From Parvibaculum sp045863935 (GTDB lineage: Bacteria; Pseudomonadota; Alphaproteobacteria; Parvibaculales; Parvibaculaceae): a stretch of DNA of 64,000 nt. Of the stretch, positions 10,601 to 18,915 are shown piece by piece (within the stretch, counting starts at the first letter, position 1; each line of letters begins with the position of its first letter). The stretch is from positions 62,001 to 126,000 of the forward strand of contig NZ_BTVP01000004.1 of assembly GCF_045863935.1 (NCBI RefSeq), given 5' to 3'. The translations under genes and the position numbers were made by a program. The notes under the pieces are model-generated. The model did no database searches, was not told where the DNA came from, and saw only the letters and a list, made by a program, of their open reading frames with translations.

Positions 10601-12552
10601 CCGTCGTCTTCGGTGCGGGCACCGGCACGCTGGTCTTCAATCACATGGATAGCGATTACCTCTTCGCCGCCGGCATTTCCGGCGCCGGCGAGGTGCTGGT
10701 CGAAAACGGCGAGATGGTGCTCACCGCCGCCGCCACCCATACCGGCGGCACGACGATTTCGGGCGGCACGCTGCAACTCGGCAATGGCGGCGCGACGGGT
10801 TCCGTCTCCGGCGGCATCGTCAATGACGGCACGCTGGTGATCGACCGCTCCAACGCCTTCACCTGGGCGGGCGTCATGTCCGGCGCCGGCGACTTCCGTC
10901 AGGCGGGCGCCGGCGCGACGACGCTGACCGGCGACAGTTCCGCCTTTGCCGGCGCGACCTTCGTCGATGCGGGGGCGCTGATCGTCAACGGCCTTCTCGG
11001 CGGCACGCTCGATGTCGGCGCGGGCCTGCTCGGCGGTTCCGGCACGGTCGGCACCACCGCGCTTGGCGCCGGCGCCATCTTCGCGCCCGGCAATTCGATC
11101 GGCACACTGAATGTCGCGGGCGACCTCCTTTTCGGTTCTCTCTCGATCTACGAGGTCGAGCTCGACGATGGCGGCAATACGCCCGGCGTCAACAACGACT
11201 TCATCGACGTCGCGGGCGCATTGACCATCGACAGCGGCGCATCGGTCTCGGTCAGGCCCGAAAACGGCACCGACGACGGCTCCACCTACACGCCCGGCCT
11301 CGTCTACACGATCCTCTCCGCGGCAAACGGTATCACCGGCGCTTTCGATGCGGTGACGGCGAGTTTCGCCTTCCTCACACCGTCGCTCGACTACGACGCC
11401 AACAATGTCTATCTGACCCTCAACATCGTGGCGGATTTTCAGGATGTCGCGCAAACGCCGAACCAGCAGGGCGTGGCGAACACGGTCCAGACCTTCGGCC
11501 CCGGCAATACGCTTTACGACGGGCTTCTCGGTCTGACGGAGGATCAGGCGCGCTCTGCATTCAATTCGCTCTCGGGCGAGGCCCATGCCAGTGCTTCAAC
11601 GGCGCCGCTTCCGGGCATGCAGCAGATTCGCCAGCAGATTCTCGATCGCCTCGCCCGGATCTTCGGCGGCGGCTTTGGCGGCTTCGGCTCGGCCGCGGCG
11701 AAACAGGCGCCGGCGGCCGGCGATGCACCGGCACCGGGACATGCGGTCTGGGGCCAGCTTTTCGGATCATGGGGCAAGACCGACGGCAATGCCGTCTCCG
11801 CCGCGATCGACCGCGACAGCTACGGCTTCATCGGCGGCGCCGACCGCGAGATCGCGCCGGGCGTCCATGCGGGTGTCGCTCTCGGTTACAGCCGCTCGAC
11901 CTGGGACGTTTCTGCGCGGTCTTCGTCCGGCGACAGCGACAATTTCCATATCGCCGGTTATGCCGGTACGACGCTCGGCGCCGTCGATCTCAAGGGCGTT
12001 GTCAGCTACGCCTATGGCCGCGCCGATACCGACCGCACCGTGATCGTTGGTGTACTGACGAATGAGCTGTCGGCCAGCTACGCGACCCATACGTTCCAGG
12101 CCGGTATCGAGGCCGGTTACGACCTCGATATGGGCCCCGTCGTGCTGACGCCTTTCGCCGGCCTCGTCGGCGTCCATGTCGAGACCGAGGGCTTCACCGA
12201 GACCGGCGGTCCGGCCGCGCTGACCTTCGCCTCCACCGGCAACACCACCGGCGTCACCACGCTCGGCCTGCGCGCCCGTCATCAGGCGGGCAGCGTCGGC
12301 ATGACCGGCGCCGCCGCCTGGCGCCATGCCTTCGGCGATGTCGAGCCCACCTCGCGCGCCGCCTTCGCCTCGTCCCCCGCCGCCACCTTCGCGGTCAGGG
12401 GCGCGCCGCTTGTGCGCGATGCATTGGCGGTGGAAGGCGGATTTGAGGCGCGCATCGATCGGGCGGCAACGCTCTCGTTCGGATACTCCGGGGAATACTC
12501 ATCCGATACGCGCGATCACGCGCTCATGGCGGAGCTGCGCGTCGAGTTTTAG
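7603..12552 (+). CDS. Giant autotransporter with repeat passenger and C-terminal beta-barrel
   Basis: 1649 aa, type Va secretion. A long basic N-terminus leads to a hydrophobic signal segment (RLLSGVGIAALLTGASLALLP) ending at ARA. The passenger is Gly/Thr/Asn-rich with autotransporter-associated repeats (GTGSLVKLGNGVLTLTGTN-like) and nine near-identical 50-residue units with consensus GTLGITGGG.VSNT..YIG. A linker near residues 1340-1380 is followed by an autotransporter beta-barrel of about 270 aa beginning around HAVWGQLFGSWG and ending in the terminal Phe (ELRVEF) expected for BAM insertion. No protease motif was recognised, so an adhesin-type role is likelier than an enzyme. Monocistronic; an ATG at 7603 is the annotated start. 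Confidence 0.9.
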   Translation: MGVKSGNRAAAPRTMRVTTWRFMRVRRRAVEPAILRRNLTRRLLSGVGIAALLTGASLALLPAPARADTSWTGAADGDWNNAANWSNGLPVNTSGTTKIEGPVAATVDGIGVTDSGRTNIGGSTQDGSLIVEGGGTLNVGVFELFGYNGFSGTATIRGAGSGITASSDTFVGAYTGIGHIFIEDGGTLTTPYSTYMSQYNGSLGTVTVTGSGSTWNSGSTIRLGGSEGNYDATGILTIADEGHVNIGSGNSDLQVANSAGSTGTLNIGAAEGDAAVAAGTLNAASVAFGAGDGTVVFNHTETDYIFSPSISGNGEVRQLAGTTILTGANSWTGGTTISGGMLAGNTASLVGDILNNATLAFDQSADGSFSGAVSGTGSLVKLGNGVLTLTGTNSYGGGTTVSAGTLRAGNATAFVAGTAYTVNGGTLDFNDFSRTIAALSGTGGTVDLGSATLTVDQSVNTVFAGAIGGSGGLVKSGAGTLSLTGASVWTGNTSVDAGTLGIVGGGTVSNTTGYIGNYATGTGEVTVSGAGSTWTNSAQLRIGDSGNGTLDITGGGVVFNTTSYVGLNVGGTGEVTVSGAGSTWTNSADLNVGFYDTGTLDITDGGAVSNTTAYIGRYAGGTGDVTVDGADSIWTNSGNLYIGNYGTGTLGITGGGTVSNASQVYIGRESAGTGEVTVDGADSTWTNSSYLIVGDRGTGTLGITGGGTVSNTEGNIGFIAGGTGDVTVDGADSTWTNSSELFVGRFGTGTLGITGGGAVSNTAGYIGFSASGIGEVTVTGADSIWTNSNSLDVGRSGSGTLGITGGGAVSSTTAYIGRYAGGTGGVTVNGADSTWTNSGQLRVGDAGTGTLDIAGGGAVSATIGYIGLEAGSTGDVTVSGADSTLTNSGTLAVGFYGAGTLDITDGGTVSNTEAYIGQAASAAGEVTVDGADSTWTNSGELTVGRYGTGTLGITGGGTVEVGGGAGTVRIADQAGSTGTLNIGAASGDAAVAAGTLDAASVVFGAGTGTLVFNHMDSDYLFAAGISGAGEVLVENGEMVLTAAATHTGGTTISGGTLQLGNGGATGSVSGGIVNDGTLVIDRSNAFTWAGVMSGAGDFRQAGAGATTLTGDSSAFAGATFVDAGALIVNGLLGGTLDVGAGLLGGSGTVGTTALGAGAIFAPGNSIGTLNVAGDLLFGSLSIYEVELDDGGNTPGVNNDFIDVAGALTIDSGASVSVRPENGTDDGSTYTPGLVYTILSAANGITGAFDAVTASFAFLTPSLDYDANNVYLTLNIVADFQDVAQTPNQQGVANTVQTFGPGNTLYDGLLGLTEDQARSAFNSLSGEAHASASTAPLPGMQQIRQQILDRLARIFGGGFGGFGSAAAKQAPAAGDAPAPGHAVWGQLFGSWGKTDGNAVSAAIDRDSYGFIGGADREIAPGVHAGVALGYSRSTWDVSARSSSGDSDNFHIAGYAGTTLGAVDLKGVVSYAYGRADTDRTVIVGVLTNELSASYATHTFQAGIEAGYDLDMGPVVLTPFAGLVGVHVETEGFTETGGPAALTFASTGNTTGVTTLGLRARHQAGSVGMTGAAAWRHAFGDVEPTSRAAFASSPAATFAVRGAPLVRDALAVEGGFEARIDRAATLSFGYSGEYSSDTRDHALMAELRVEF
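9094..10446 (+). repeat. Nine tandem 150-bp coding repeats in autotransporter passenger
   Basis: Unit boundaries at 9094, 9244, 9394, 9544, 9697, 9847, 9997, 10147, 10297 and 10447. All units are 150 bp except the fourth (153 bp). Each encodes GTL(G/D)I..GG, then a YIG segment, then EVTV.GA.STWTNS. The third and fifth to seventh units are the most alike, which suggests recent duplication. Confidence 0.92.
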
Positions 12553-12622
12553 GCCGTAAACTCATGAACGGGGTTCGCAAATCGGTTGTGTCGCGATTTG
12601 AATTTCCTGAAGGGGGATCTGG

Positions 12623-12712
12623 ATGGCACGTTACGATCTGAGCGATTTCGAGTGGTCCGCGATCGAGCCGGTGCTTCCCCCGGAAGTCCCCGGGTGTTCC
12701 TCGGGTGGATGA
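12623..12712 (+). pseudogene. IS5-family transposase N-terminal fragment
   Basis: A 29-codon frame reading MARYDLSDFEWSAIEPVLPP matches the start of IS5-type transposases, with GGGGGATCTGG upstream. After PEVPG it diverges and stops, with no catalytic core. A dead remnant downstream of the autotransporter. Confidence 0.75.
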
Positions 12713-13328
12713 CAGGCTGAGCTTGCCCCCAACCCTGGACCGGCCCTCTGGCTGAATTTAGAAGGATGTCGAATTGCGAGGCCCTAAAGCCCGGCCGGTC
12801 CTTCTCAGGCTTTTCAAGCGCACTCCTCCCATACTTTCATCAAGGGAGCGGACGCCGGATCGTGACCCTTCACACACCGCGCAACCGGAAGCTTGAGCTT
12901 CTCGACGAGGTGATATCTCTGAAGGTTCACTCGTCGTTCTCCCTAGCTTCGCAATACCGGCTTGGCTGGAATAACGGGAGCGAGAGCGTTTCCAGTCGGT
13001 GCGGTGCGTCGGTGCGCGCATTGGCCGGATAGCTGCAGGTGCTGCAGACACCCGTCCGAGATTCTCTGGAAACCTTACAGGGGCTTGAAAATCGCGGTCG
13101 GTGGGCGATCCACTGTTGGGCGGGGGCGGCCCACTTCCCTCTCCCCTGTTCCCCAGCCAGCCATCGCCCGGAATAGTTGCGTCTCCCCGCCTTTACCGCG
13201 CCGCTCAGGCTGCTACACTTCACCCAACTGAAAAACATAGGGAATCCGGTCGAAGCGCGGCCCGCCTCTGGCGGTTGGCATGTGCTTCCCGGGTCTGAGA
13301 GACAGTGCACCATAAGGGTGACGACGGC
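12713..13328. other. Non-coding stretch, no gene recognised
   Basis: About 615 bases between the IS5 remnant and ppx. Short open frames on both strands show no recognisable domain. The first 27 bases (12717-12743) match 4618-4644 at 23/27, possibly an IS end shared by the two scarred regions. Confidence 0.5.
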
Positions 13329-14675
13329 ATGGTGGGTCTTGGCGGGGCCCCCGCCGCTCCAGAGGGCCTGCCGCAGGCCCCATCCGCCACGAAGAGTTCG
13401 GCTTCACCGGAGGGAGGGGCTGAAGACGCGCAACCGCGCGGTGCCCGGGATACCGGGGACGGGATCGTACCGCCCCGCAAGTCGCGCAGGCGCGGCCGCC
13501 GGGGTAGGGGGCGCCGCAAGGAAGAAGCCCGCAAGGAAGCAGCCGCGGCTAACCCCGAGCCGAAGCCTGTCCGGAAATCGCCTCAAAAACCGTCGGGCCA
13601 AAAGCCGTCGAACCGAAATCTGTCCAAAAGGCCGGGTGCCGCCGACAAGCTCTATGCCGCGCTCGATCTCGGCACCAACAATTGCCGTCTTCTGATTGCC
13701 CGCCCGTCGCCGGAAGGCTTCAAGGTCGTCGACGCCTATTCCCGCATCGTCCGTCTGGGAGAGGGGCTCGCCAGCACAGGCGCGCTAGGCGAGGCGGCCA
13801 TGAAGCGGGCAATCGACGCGCTGCGCATCTGCGCGGAGAAGATGGCGCGCCGCGGCGTTATCCGCTCCCGCACCATCGCGACCGCCGCCTGCCGCACGGC
13901 GGATAATGGCGCCGATTTCATCGAACGCGTGAAAAGGGAGACGGGCCTCTCGCTTGAAGTCGTCTCGACCGAGGACGAAGCGCGCCTCGCCGTTGCGGGG
14001 TGCGCACCGCTTCTCGACAAGGCGTGCAGCTCCGCGCTCGTCTTCGATATCGGCGGCGGTTCCACGGAGCTCATCTGGGTGCGCATGGACGGGGGAAGCG
14101 ACGCCCGCCCCGCCATCGCCGACTGGACGTCGCTGCCCTGCGGTGTCGTAACGCTCGCCGAGCGCCATGGTGGCGTCGAGGTGCCGGAAGACACATATGC
14201 GCGCATGGTGGGCGAGGTGAGCGGCCAGCTCAGTCCCTTCCTGGAGCGGATGAAAGACGGCGCCGGAGGCGATGCATCGAATTTCCACCTCCTCGGTACC
14301 TCCGGCACGGTCACCACCATCGCGGGCGTCCATCTGGGTCTCAGCCGCTATGATCGCACGCGGGTCGATGGCGTCTGGATTTCGCCGGATGACGTTCAGG
14401 GTGTCACCAGGTCTCTTCTTGCCATGGACTATGGCAGCCGCGCGGCGCACCCTTGCGTCGGGCAGGAGCGGGCAGACCTTGTTCTCGCCGGTTGCGCCAT
14501 TTTCGAGGCCATCGCCCGTGCCTGGCCGGCTGACCGCTTGCGCGTTGCCGATCGCGGCCTGCGCGAAGGTATCCTTCTTTCCCTCATGGAGGCCGATGCC
14601 TCCCGGCGCAGGCGCCGCCGCCGGAAACGGCGCCGTAGATCGAGCCCGGACGCCGGCGGCAATGGAACGATGTGA
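13329..14675 (+). CDS. Ppx/GppA-family phosphatase (exopolyphosphatase-like)
   Basis: Actin-fold ASKHA enzyme that hydrolyses polyphosphate or pppGpp. Core signatures: AALDLGTNNCRLLIA, EGLASTG, STEDEARLAVAG, VFDIGGGSTELIWV and GTSGTVTTIA. ATG 13329 is preferred over the in-frame GTG at 13305 because AAGGG lies 10 bp before it. Unusual additions: about 100 basic/Pro-rich residues before the core and an Arg/Lys-rich C-terminus, both typical of alphaproteobacterial members. It ends 2 bp before rlmE, so it is the likely first gene of a two-gene operon. Ppx and GppA cannot be separated from sequence alone. Confidence 0.87.
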   Translation: MVGLGGAPAAPEGLPQAPSATKSSASPEGGAEDAQPRGARDTGDGIVPPRKSRRRGRRGRGRRKEEARKEAAAANPEPKPVRKSPQKPSGQKPSNRNLSKRPGAADKLYAALDLGTNNCRLLIARPSPEGFKVVDAYSRIVRLGEGLASTGALGEAAMKRAIDALRICAEKMARRGVIRSRTIATAACRTADNGADFIERVKRETGLSLEVVSTEDEARLAVAGCAPLLDKACSSALVFDIGGGSTELIWVRMDGGSDARPAIADWTSLPCGVVTLAERHGGVEVPEDTYARMVGEVSGQLSPFLERMKDGAGGDASNFHLLGTSGTVTTIAGVHLGLSRYDRTRVDGVWISPDDVQGVTRSLLAMDYGSRAAHPCVGQERADLVLAGCAIFEAIARAWPADRLRVADRGLREGILLSLMEADASRRRRRRRKRRRRSSPDAGGNGTM

Positions 14676-14677
14676 CG

Positions 14678-15433
14678 ATGGCAGATGACCGCAAGAGCAA
14701 GGGTAAGGGTGGCAAGAGCGCTGGTGACGGCGGCGCGCGCGCGCTGAAGGTGCGCGTGAAGACGGCGCGCAAACGCACGACATCCTCGACCCGCTGGCTG
14801 CAGCGCCAGCTGAACGATCCCTATGTCCACGCCGCCAAACGCGAGGGGTATCGCTCCCGCGCCGCCTTCAAGCTTGCCGAGATCGACGACAAGTATCGCC
14901 TGCTGAAGCCGGGTGCGCGCGTGGTGGATCTTGGCTGTGCTCCTGGCGGTTGGTGCCAGATAGCGGTCGCGCGGGCAAAGGCGGCAAGCGAGGACGGAAG
15001 CCGGGGCCGCGTCATCGGGCTCGACTACCTGGAAACCGAGTCGGTGCCGGGCGCGACCATCCTCCAGCTCAACTTTCTGGACGAGGGCGCGGACGACCGG
15101 GTGAAGGAACTGCTCGCGGGCGAGGCGGACCTCGTGCTCTCCGACATGGCCGCCCCCACCACCGGCCACAAGCAGACCGACCATATGCGCATCATGCATC
15201 TCTGCGAGATCGCGGCGCATTTTGCGGTTGAGGTGCTCGCCCCGGGCGGGGCCTTTCTGGCCAAGGTCTTGCGGGGCGGAACGGAGAACGAGCTTCTCAC
15301 TCTCCTCAAGCAGCACTTCAAGACCGTCCGCCATGTGAAGCCGAAGGCAAGCCGGGCCGATTCGGCGGAGATGTACGTGCTCGCCCAAGGCTTTAAGGGA
15401 CGTTCCGGAAGTGAAGCCGAAGACCTCGCGTGA
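14678..15433 (+). CDS. rlmE: 23S rRNA (U2552-2'-O) methyltransferase RlmE/FtsJ
   Basis: 251 aa. SAM-binding VVDLGCAPGGWCQ and the K-D-K-E catalytic tetrad: K in YRSRAAFKL, D in LVLSDMAAP, K in FLAKVLRGG, E in AEMYVLAQGFK. The basic N-terminal extension (about 45 aa) is common in alphaproteobacteria. ATG 14678 is chosen over GTG 14672, which overlaps the ppx stop. Acts on the large subunit A-loop during late assembly. Confidence 0.93.
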   Translation: MADDRKSKGKGGKSAGDGGARALKVRVKTARKRTTSSTRWLQRQLNDPYVHAAKREGYRSRAAFKLAEIDDKYRLLKPGARVVDLGCAPGGWCQIAVARAKAASEDGSRGRVIGLDYLETESVPGATILQLNFLDEGADDRVKELLAGEADLVLSDMAAPTTGHKQTDHMRIMHLCEIAAHFAVEVLAPGGAFLAKVLRGGTENELLTLLKQHFKTVRHVKPKASRADSAEMYVLAQGFKGRSGSEAEDLA

Positions 15434-15545
15434 TTATTTCGCAACCGCGGCATACTGCCCTTTGCTTTCCCGCATATAGGTGTTAAAAGCCAGCGCCAAC
15501 ACAGCATAGGGTGGCCGGCTCTTAACGGCCCAGGAGGTTGGCAGC

Positions 15546-17009
15546 ATGATCCGTGAAGCATTGACGTTCGACGACGTTCTCCTGCTGCCTGCTGCCTCCA
15601 CGGTCCTGCCCACGCAAGCCGACACGCGCACCCGCCTGACCCGTACGATACAGCTCGGCATTCCCATCATTTCCGCCGCCATGGACACGGTCACGGAAGC
15701 TCGCCTGGCCATCGCCATGGCGCAGGCAGGCGGCATCGGCGTCCTCCATCGCAACATGTCACCCGAGGCGCAGGCCGAGCAGGTCCGCCAGGTGAAGAAG
15801 TTCGAAAGCGGCATGGTGGTGAACCCCGTCACCATCGGCCCCGACGCGACGCTCTCCGAAGCCCTCTCGGAAATGCAGCGCCACGGCATTTCGGGCATTC
15901 CCGTGGTCGAACCCGATACCGGCAAGCTCGTCGGCATCCTCACCAACCGCGACGTCCGCTTCGCCAGCAATCCGAAGGAACCTGTCCGCAACCTGATGAC
16001 GAAGGAAGGCCTCATCACCGTGGCCGATGGCGTCAGCCAGGAAGAGGCAAAGCGCCTTCTCCACATGCACAGGATCGAAAAGCTCCTTGTGGTGGACGGT
16101 GCCTATCGCTGCATCGGCCTCATCACCGTGAAGGACATCGAGAAGGCGCAGCTTCATCCCAATGCCGCCAAGGATGAGCAGGGCCGTCTCCGCGTTGCCG
16201 CCGCGACCACCGTTGGCGACGAGGGCTATGGCCGCTCCGAAGCGCTGATCGCCGCTGGTGCGGATGTGATCGTGGTCGATACGGCCCACGGCCATTCCGC
16301 CCGCGTCGCCGAGGCCGTGACGCGGATCAAGAAGCTCTCCAACAAGACGCAGGTCATCGCCGGCAATGTCGCGACCGCGAGCGCCGCCATGTCGCTCATC
16401 GACGCGGGCGCGGATGCGATCAAGGTCGGCATCGGCCCCGGCTCCATCTGCACCACGCGCATCGTTGCGGGCGTCGGCGTGCCCCAGCTCACCGCGATCA
16501 TGGATGTGGTAGAGGCCGCGCGCAAAAACGACACGCCCGTCATCGCCGATGGCGGCATCAAATTCTCGGGCGATCTCGCCAAGGCGATCGCCGCCGGCGC
16601 CGACTGCGCCATGCTCGGCTCGCTTTTCGCGGGCACGGAGGAAAGCCCCGGCGAGGTCTTCCTCTTCCAGGGCCGCAGCTACAAGTCCTACCGGGGCATG
16701 GGCTCCGTCGGCGCCATGGCCGTCGGCTCTGCCGACCGCTACTTCCAGCAGGATGTGAAGGATTCGCTCAAGCTCGTGCCGGAAGGCATTGAAGGACAAG
16801 TGCCTTACAAGGGGCCCGTGGGCAACGTGATCCATCAGCTCGTCGGCGGGCTGCGCGCCGCGATGGGATACACCGGCAACGCGACAGTGCAGGACTTCCA
16901 GCAGAATGCGGAATTCGTGCGCATCTCGTCGGCCAGCCTGCGCGAGAGCCACGTTCACGACGTGACGATCACGCGCGAAGCGCCCAACTATCCCGGCGGT
17001 GGCAACTGA
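15546..17009 (+). CDS. guaB: IMP dehydrogenase
   Basis: 487 aa, standard length. Oxidises IMP to XMP with NAD, the first step to GMP. N-terminal barrel residues EALTFDDVLLLPA, two CBS domains (about residues 95-205), catalytic loop GPGSICTTRIV with the active Cys, then DGGIKFSGD and the flap region YRGMGSVGAM. Ribosome site CAGGAGG directly upstream. guaB, rsmB, a TPR gene and guaA lie in one direction, grouping both GMP-synthesis steps. Confidence 0.97.
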   Translation: MIREALTFDDVLLLPAASTVLPTQADTRTRLTRTIQLGIPIISAAMDTVTEARLAIAMAQAGGIGVLHRNMSPEAQAEQVRQVKKFESGMVVNPVTIGPDATLSEALSEMQRHGISGIPVVEPDTGKLVGILTNRDVRFASNPKEPVRNLMTKEGLITVADGVSQEEAKRLLHMHRIEKLLVVDGAYRCIGLITVKDIEKAQLHPNAAKDEQGRLRVAAATTVGDEGYGRSEALIAAGADVIVVDTAHGHSARVAEAVTRIKKLSNKTQVIAGNVATASAAMSLIDAGADAIKVGIGPGSICTTRIVAGVGVPQLTAIMDVVEAARKNDTPVIADGGIKFSGDLAKAIAAGADCAMLGSLFAGTEESPGEVFLFQGRSYKSYRGMGSVGAMAVGSADRYFQQDVKDSLKLVPEGIEGQVPYKGPVGNVIHQLVGGLRAAMGYTGNATVQDFQQNAEFVRISSASLRESHVHDVTITREAPNYPGGGN

Positions 17010-17037
17010 CCGCCGGCCTGACACCGGGTGACGCAAG

Positions 17038-18330
17038 ATGACACCCGGCGCACGTCTGCAATCGGCGATCGAAATCCTCAACGACATCTTCCTGAGCGGC
17101 CGCCCGGCGGATCGCATCATGGAGAACTGGGCACGCTCGAACCGCTATGCCGGCTCGAAGGACCGCGCCGCCATATCGAACCTCGTCTACACCGTGCTTC
17201 GCCGCCGGGCGGAACTTTCCGCCGCCACGGGCCATGAGGATGCAAGGCTCCTCGCCTTTGCGGCACTTGCGCTTGTCGAGGGCGAGGGAGTGTCCGCGCT
17301 CGCCGATGGCTCCCGCCACGCTCCCGCTCCGCTGACTGAGGAGGAGAGGGCCGTTCTTGACGCGGCTTCCCTGCCGGGCCCGGATGCTGCGCCCTGGGTC
17401 AGGCTCAATTATCCCGAATGGCTTCACTCCGAATTCGAAGAGGCGTTCGGCGCCGCGCTCGAACGTGAGATGGCGGCCCTCATGGACCGCGCCCCGACCG
17501 ACCTTCGCGTCAATACGTTGAAGGCGAACCGCGAGGCGGCGCTTGCTGCGCTGGAGGAGGCGGGGCTGTCCGCCGAGCCCTGCCCATGGTCGCCCTGGGG
17601 GCTTCGCCTGACCTCGCGCGGCAATCTGCCGGGCCTGTCCGTCTATCGCGATGGCGCCATCGAGATACAGGACGAAGGCTCGCAGCTTGCCTGCCTTCTG
17701 GCGGGTGTGAAACCCGGCGAACAGGTGGTCGATCTTTGCGCGGGCGGCGGCGGCAAATCGCTGGCGCTCGCCGCGATGATGGGCAATCGCGGCCAGATAT
17801 ATGCCTGCGACACGGATGGCCGGCGTCTTGCGCCACTCGAGCCCCGCGCCCAGCGCGCGGGCATCCGCAATCTCCAGACGCGCACACTCGGCCCCTTCAG
17901 GCCCGGCGAAGCCGATACCGATTTCGCCGGTCTCGAAGCCCGCATGGATTGCGTCCTTGTCGATGCACCTTGCAGCGGCACTGGCGCCTGGCGCCGCAGC
18001 CCCGACGCCCGCTGGCGTCTCGACCCCGGTACGCTCGAAAGATACCGCGCGGCACAAGCAGAAGTGCTTGCGCGCGCCGCCGCGCTGGTCCGCCCCGGCG
18101 GCCGAATCGTCTATGTCACCTGTTCGCTTCTGCCATCCGAGAACGAGCGGCAGGTGGAAGCCTTCCTCGCTGCCCATCCGGATTTCAAGCCCGTTCCCTG
18201 GACGGCGGAGTGGCCCGAAGGCCTCGTGCCGCCGCCGGCAGTGGTAGGAGACTGGTTTCGCTTGAGCCCGGCCTCGACCGGCACGGACGGCTTTTTTGTC
18301 GCCATTCTTCGGCGGGAGGCAGGGGAATGA
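17038..18330 (+). CDS. rsmB: RsmB/NOP-family 16S rRNA m5C methyltransferase
   Basis: 430 aa. An N-terminal NusB-like RNA-binding region (residues 1-130) is followed by a Rossmann methyltransferase: DLCAGGGGKSLALAAM, DAPCSGTGAWRR (a catalytic Cys in the PC motif) and YVTCSLLPSEN (the TC Cys). Both NSUN cysteines are present. It starts 28 bp after guaB and overlaps the next gene by ATGA, which indicates translational coupling. The exact target (C967) is inferred from the family. Confidence 0.9.
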   Translation: MTPGARLQSAIEILNDIFLSGRPADRIMENWARSNRYAGSKDRAAISNLVYTVLRRRAELSAATGHEDARLLAFAALALVEGEGVSALADGSRHAPAPLTEEERAVLDAASLPGPDAAPWVRLNYPEWLHSEFEEAFGAALEREMAALMDRAPTDLRVNTLKANREAALAALEEAGLSAEPCPWSPWGLRLTSRGNLPGLSVYRDGAIEIQDEGSQLACLLAGVKPGEQVVDLCAGGGGKSLALAAMMGNRGQIYACDTDGRRLAPLEPRAQRAGIRNLQTRTLGPFRPGEADTDFAGLEARMDCVLVDAPCSGTGAWRRSPDARWRLDPGTLERYRAAQAEVLARAAALVRPGGRIVYVTCSLLPSENERQVEAFLAAHPDFKPVPWTAEWPEGLVPPPAVVGDWFRLSPASTGTDGFFVAILRREAGE

Positions 18331-18908
18331 TGCGCTGCGGCATCGGGCTTGACGGGTCGGGGGAAGGATGGTCTATCGGATACATTCCCTCCGACGGGCC
18401 AGGATCCATGGCGGCCTCATTTTCCCGAAAATTGTCGCGTTACGCGCTGCTCCCGGTCTGGCTCTTCCTGCTCGCGGCTTTCCTTCTGCCGCTGGCAGCA
18501 CACGCCGTCGATGCCCGCTCCGAGCGAGCCTCCCTGCGCCTGGCAGAGAAGGGCGTTGCGGCGGCAGCCGAAGGACGCCTCGAAGAGGCGCAGCGTCTGC
18601 TGGAAGAAGCGGTTGTCTCCAATCCCGCCAATGCGAATGCCTACGCCGAACTGGCAGCCGTGCAGAATGCGGCCGGCAATCCCAGGCTCGCCCGCAAATA
18701 TTATGTCATCGCCCTCGAGATCGATCCGGTGCTTCCCGCAGCGCTGGGCGGCCTCGCGCGCCTGAACGTCGACGCCGGAGATCGCGACGCGGCGGAAATT
18801 CTCTTGCAGAAGCTCCGCGCGACATGCCCCGTCTGCGCCGAAATTCGAGACATCGAGCGTGCGATCGCGGACATCGAAACCCCACCCCAACCGAAACCAA
18901 ATCCGTAG
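18327..18908 (+). CDS. Exported tetratricopeptide-repeat protein
   Basis: 193 aa from ATG 18327, which overlaps the rsmB stop and has GGGAGGCAGGGGA upstream. A second in-frame ATG at 18408 places the hydrophobic signal sequence (LLPVWLFLLAAFLLPLAAHA) at the N-terminus and may be the true start. After the signal come two to three TPR-like helices (RLEEAQRLLEEAVVSNPANANAYAELAAVQNAAGN; DPVLPAALGGLARL) and a CPVC pair. Probably a periplasmic scaffold. Its link to GMP synthesis is positional only. Confidence 0.75.
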   Translation: MMRCGIGLDGSGEGWSIGYIPSDGPGSMAASFSRKLSRYALLPVWLFLLAAFLLPLAAHAVDARSERASLRLAEKGVAAAAEGRLEEAQRLLEEAVVSNPANANAYAELAAVQNAAGNPRLARKYYVIALEIDPVLPAALGGLARLNVDAGDRDAAEILLQKLRATCPVCAEIRDIERAIADIETPPQPKPNP

Positions 18909-18915
18909 ACGGAAC

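Noticed and set aside
15759..18177. Two 400+ codon minus-strand frames over guaB and rsmB
   Set aside because: Antisense shadows of well-conserved housekeeping genes; no motif, and the plus-strand genes have ribosome sites and catalytic residues.
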